From Synergistaceae bacterium (GTDB taxonomy: Bacteria > Synergistota > Synergistia > Synergistales > Aminobacteriaceae), in NCBI GenBank assembly GCA_031270755.1, contig JAISWV010000087.1, forward strand, positions 1 to 5,508: DNA of 5,508 nucleotides. Reading direction: 5' to 3'. Below the pieces are notes generated by a model that searched no databases, was not told where the DNA came from, and saw nothing but the letters and a program-made list of their open reading frames with translations. Made by a program: the position numbers and the translations under genes. Shown here in pieces: positions 5,376 to 5,508 of the stretch (positions are counted from its first letter, which is position 1; the number at the start of each line of letters is the position of its first letter).

Positions 5376-5490
5376 CCTGGATTCCTTGAATTCTAATGAG
5401 ACACGTGTCAAGAAATCTGTCGATTCATCTGGTTTTTCATGCTTCCATTTGAATCCATTTAAATCATCGTTACAATTCCGGGAATCCAGG
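5376..5490. repeat. 115-bp element bounded by a 21-bp imperfect inverted repeat
   Basis: CCTGGATTCC (5376-5385) is the exact reverse complement of GGAATCCAGG (5481-5490). The pairing continues inward to 5396/5470 with three mismatches, so 18 of 21 positions are complementary. The interior holds the perfect palindrome GACACGTGTC (5400-5409) and a second inverted pair, GATTCA (5422-5427) with TGAATC (5450-5455). No open frame of useful length lies inside, and no target-site duplication is evident at the edges. It may be a MITE-like or dispersed palindromic repeat, or a small structured RNA driven by the upstream promoter-like sequence. The symmetry is certain; the identity is not. Confidence 0.6.
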
Positions 5491-5508
5491 GTCTAAATTT
5501 AGTACTTA

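Noticed and set aside
5406..5411. Minus-strand TTGACA as a promoter
   Set aside because: No -10-like sequence lies at 16-18 bases; the hexamer is part of the palindrome GACACGTGTC and its flank.
5460..5508. Short open stretch at the right edge on either strand as a partial gene
   Set aside because: Only about 15 codons per frame, no start or motif, and it overlaps the inverted-repeat arm.

Overview
This is a bacterial chromosomal segment. The genes are GC-rich with dense coding, the gaps are short and more AT-rich, and Shine-Dalgarno sites and a rho-independent terminator are readable. The gene content (an oxygen-sensitive type of iron-sulfur protein, a NimA-like flavin-binding protein and an AAA-like ATPase fused to a nuclease-type fold) fits a strict anaerobe. 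A Synergistota-type organism is my best guess, but it rests on general resemblance only.

Layout from left to right. Positions 1-789 (minus) hold the first 263 codons of a QueG-like 4Fe-4S protein whose C-terminus lies off the window. It sits 28 bases downstream of plsY (818-1414, minus), the glycerol-3-phosphate acyltransferase of phospholipid synthesis, and the two look co-transcribed. A strong terminator (1562-1585, minus) separates them from the next gene. That gene (1654-2760, minus) is a RelA/SpoT-fold protein of about 368 residues. The fold is recognisable but most nucleotide-handling residues of the (p)ppGpp synthetase have been replaced, and the C-terminal half is one I do not recognise. 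Next is a pyridoxamine 5'-phosphate oxidase-fold flavoprotein of the NimA type (2910-3392, minus). A 317-base divergent intergenic region (3393-3709) carries a promoter for each direction and an unusual cluster of small palindromes. The plus-strand gene 3710-5323 encodes an AAA-like P-loop ATPase with a winged-helix-like middle and a C-terminal PD-(D/E)XK-type domain; its Walker B glutamate and the nuclease lysine are replaced. The last 185 bases are AT-rich and non-coding, with a promoter-like sequence running into a roughly 115-base element bounded by a 21-base imperfect inverted repeat.

Only plsY has a firm housekeeping role. The RelA/SpoT-like protein and the ATPase/nuclease-like protein are the most interesting genes, because both keep their folds while losing canonical catalytic residues. 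No CRISPR array, tRNA, rRNA, integrase or transposase is visible. I see no convincing complete new defence or signalling system. The best leads are the degenerate RelA/SpoT protein, the altered ATPase and the structured non-coding element at the right end.
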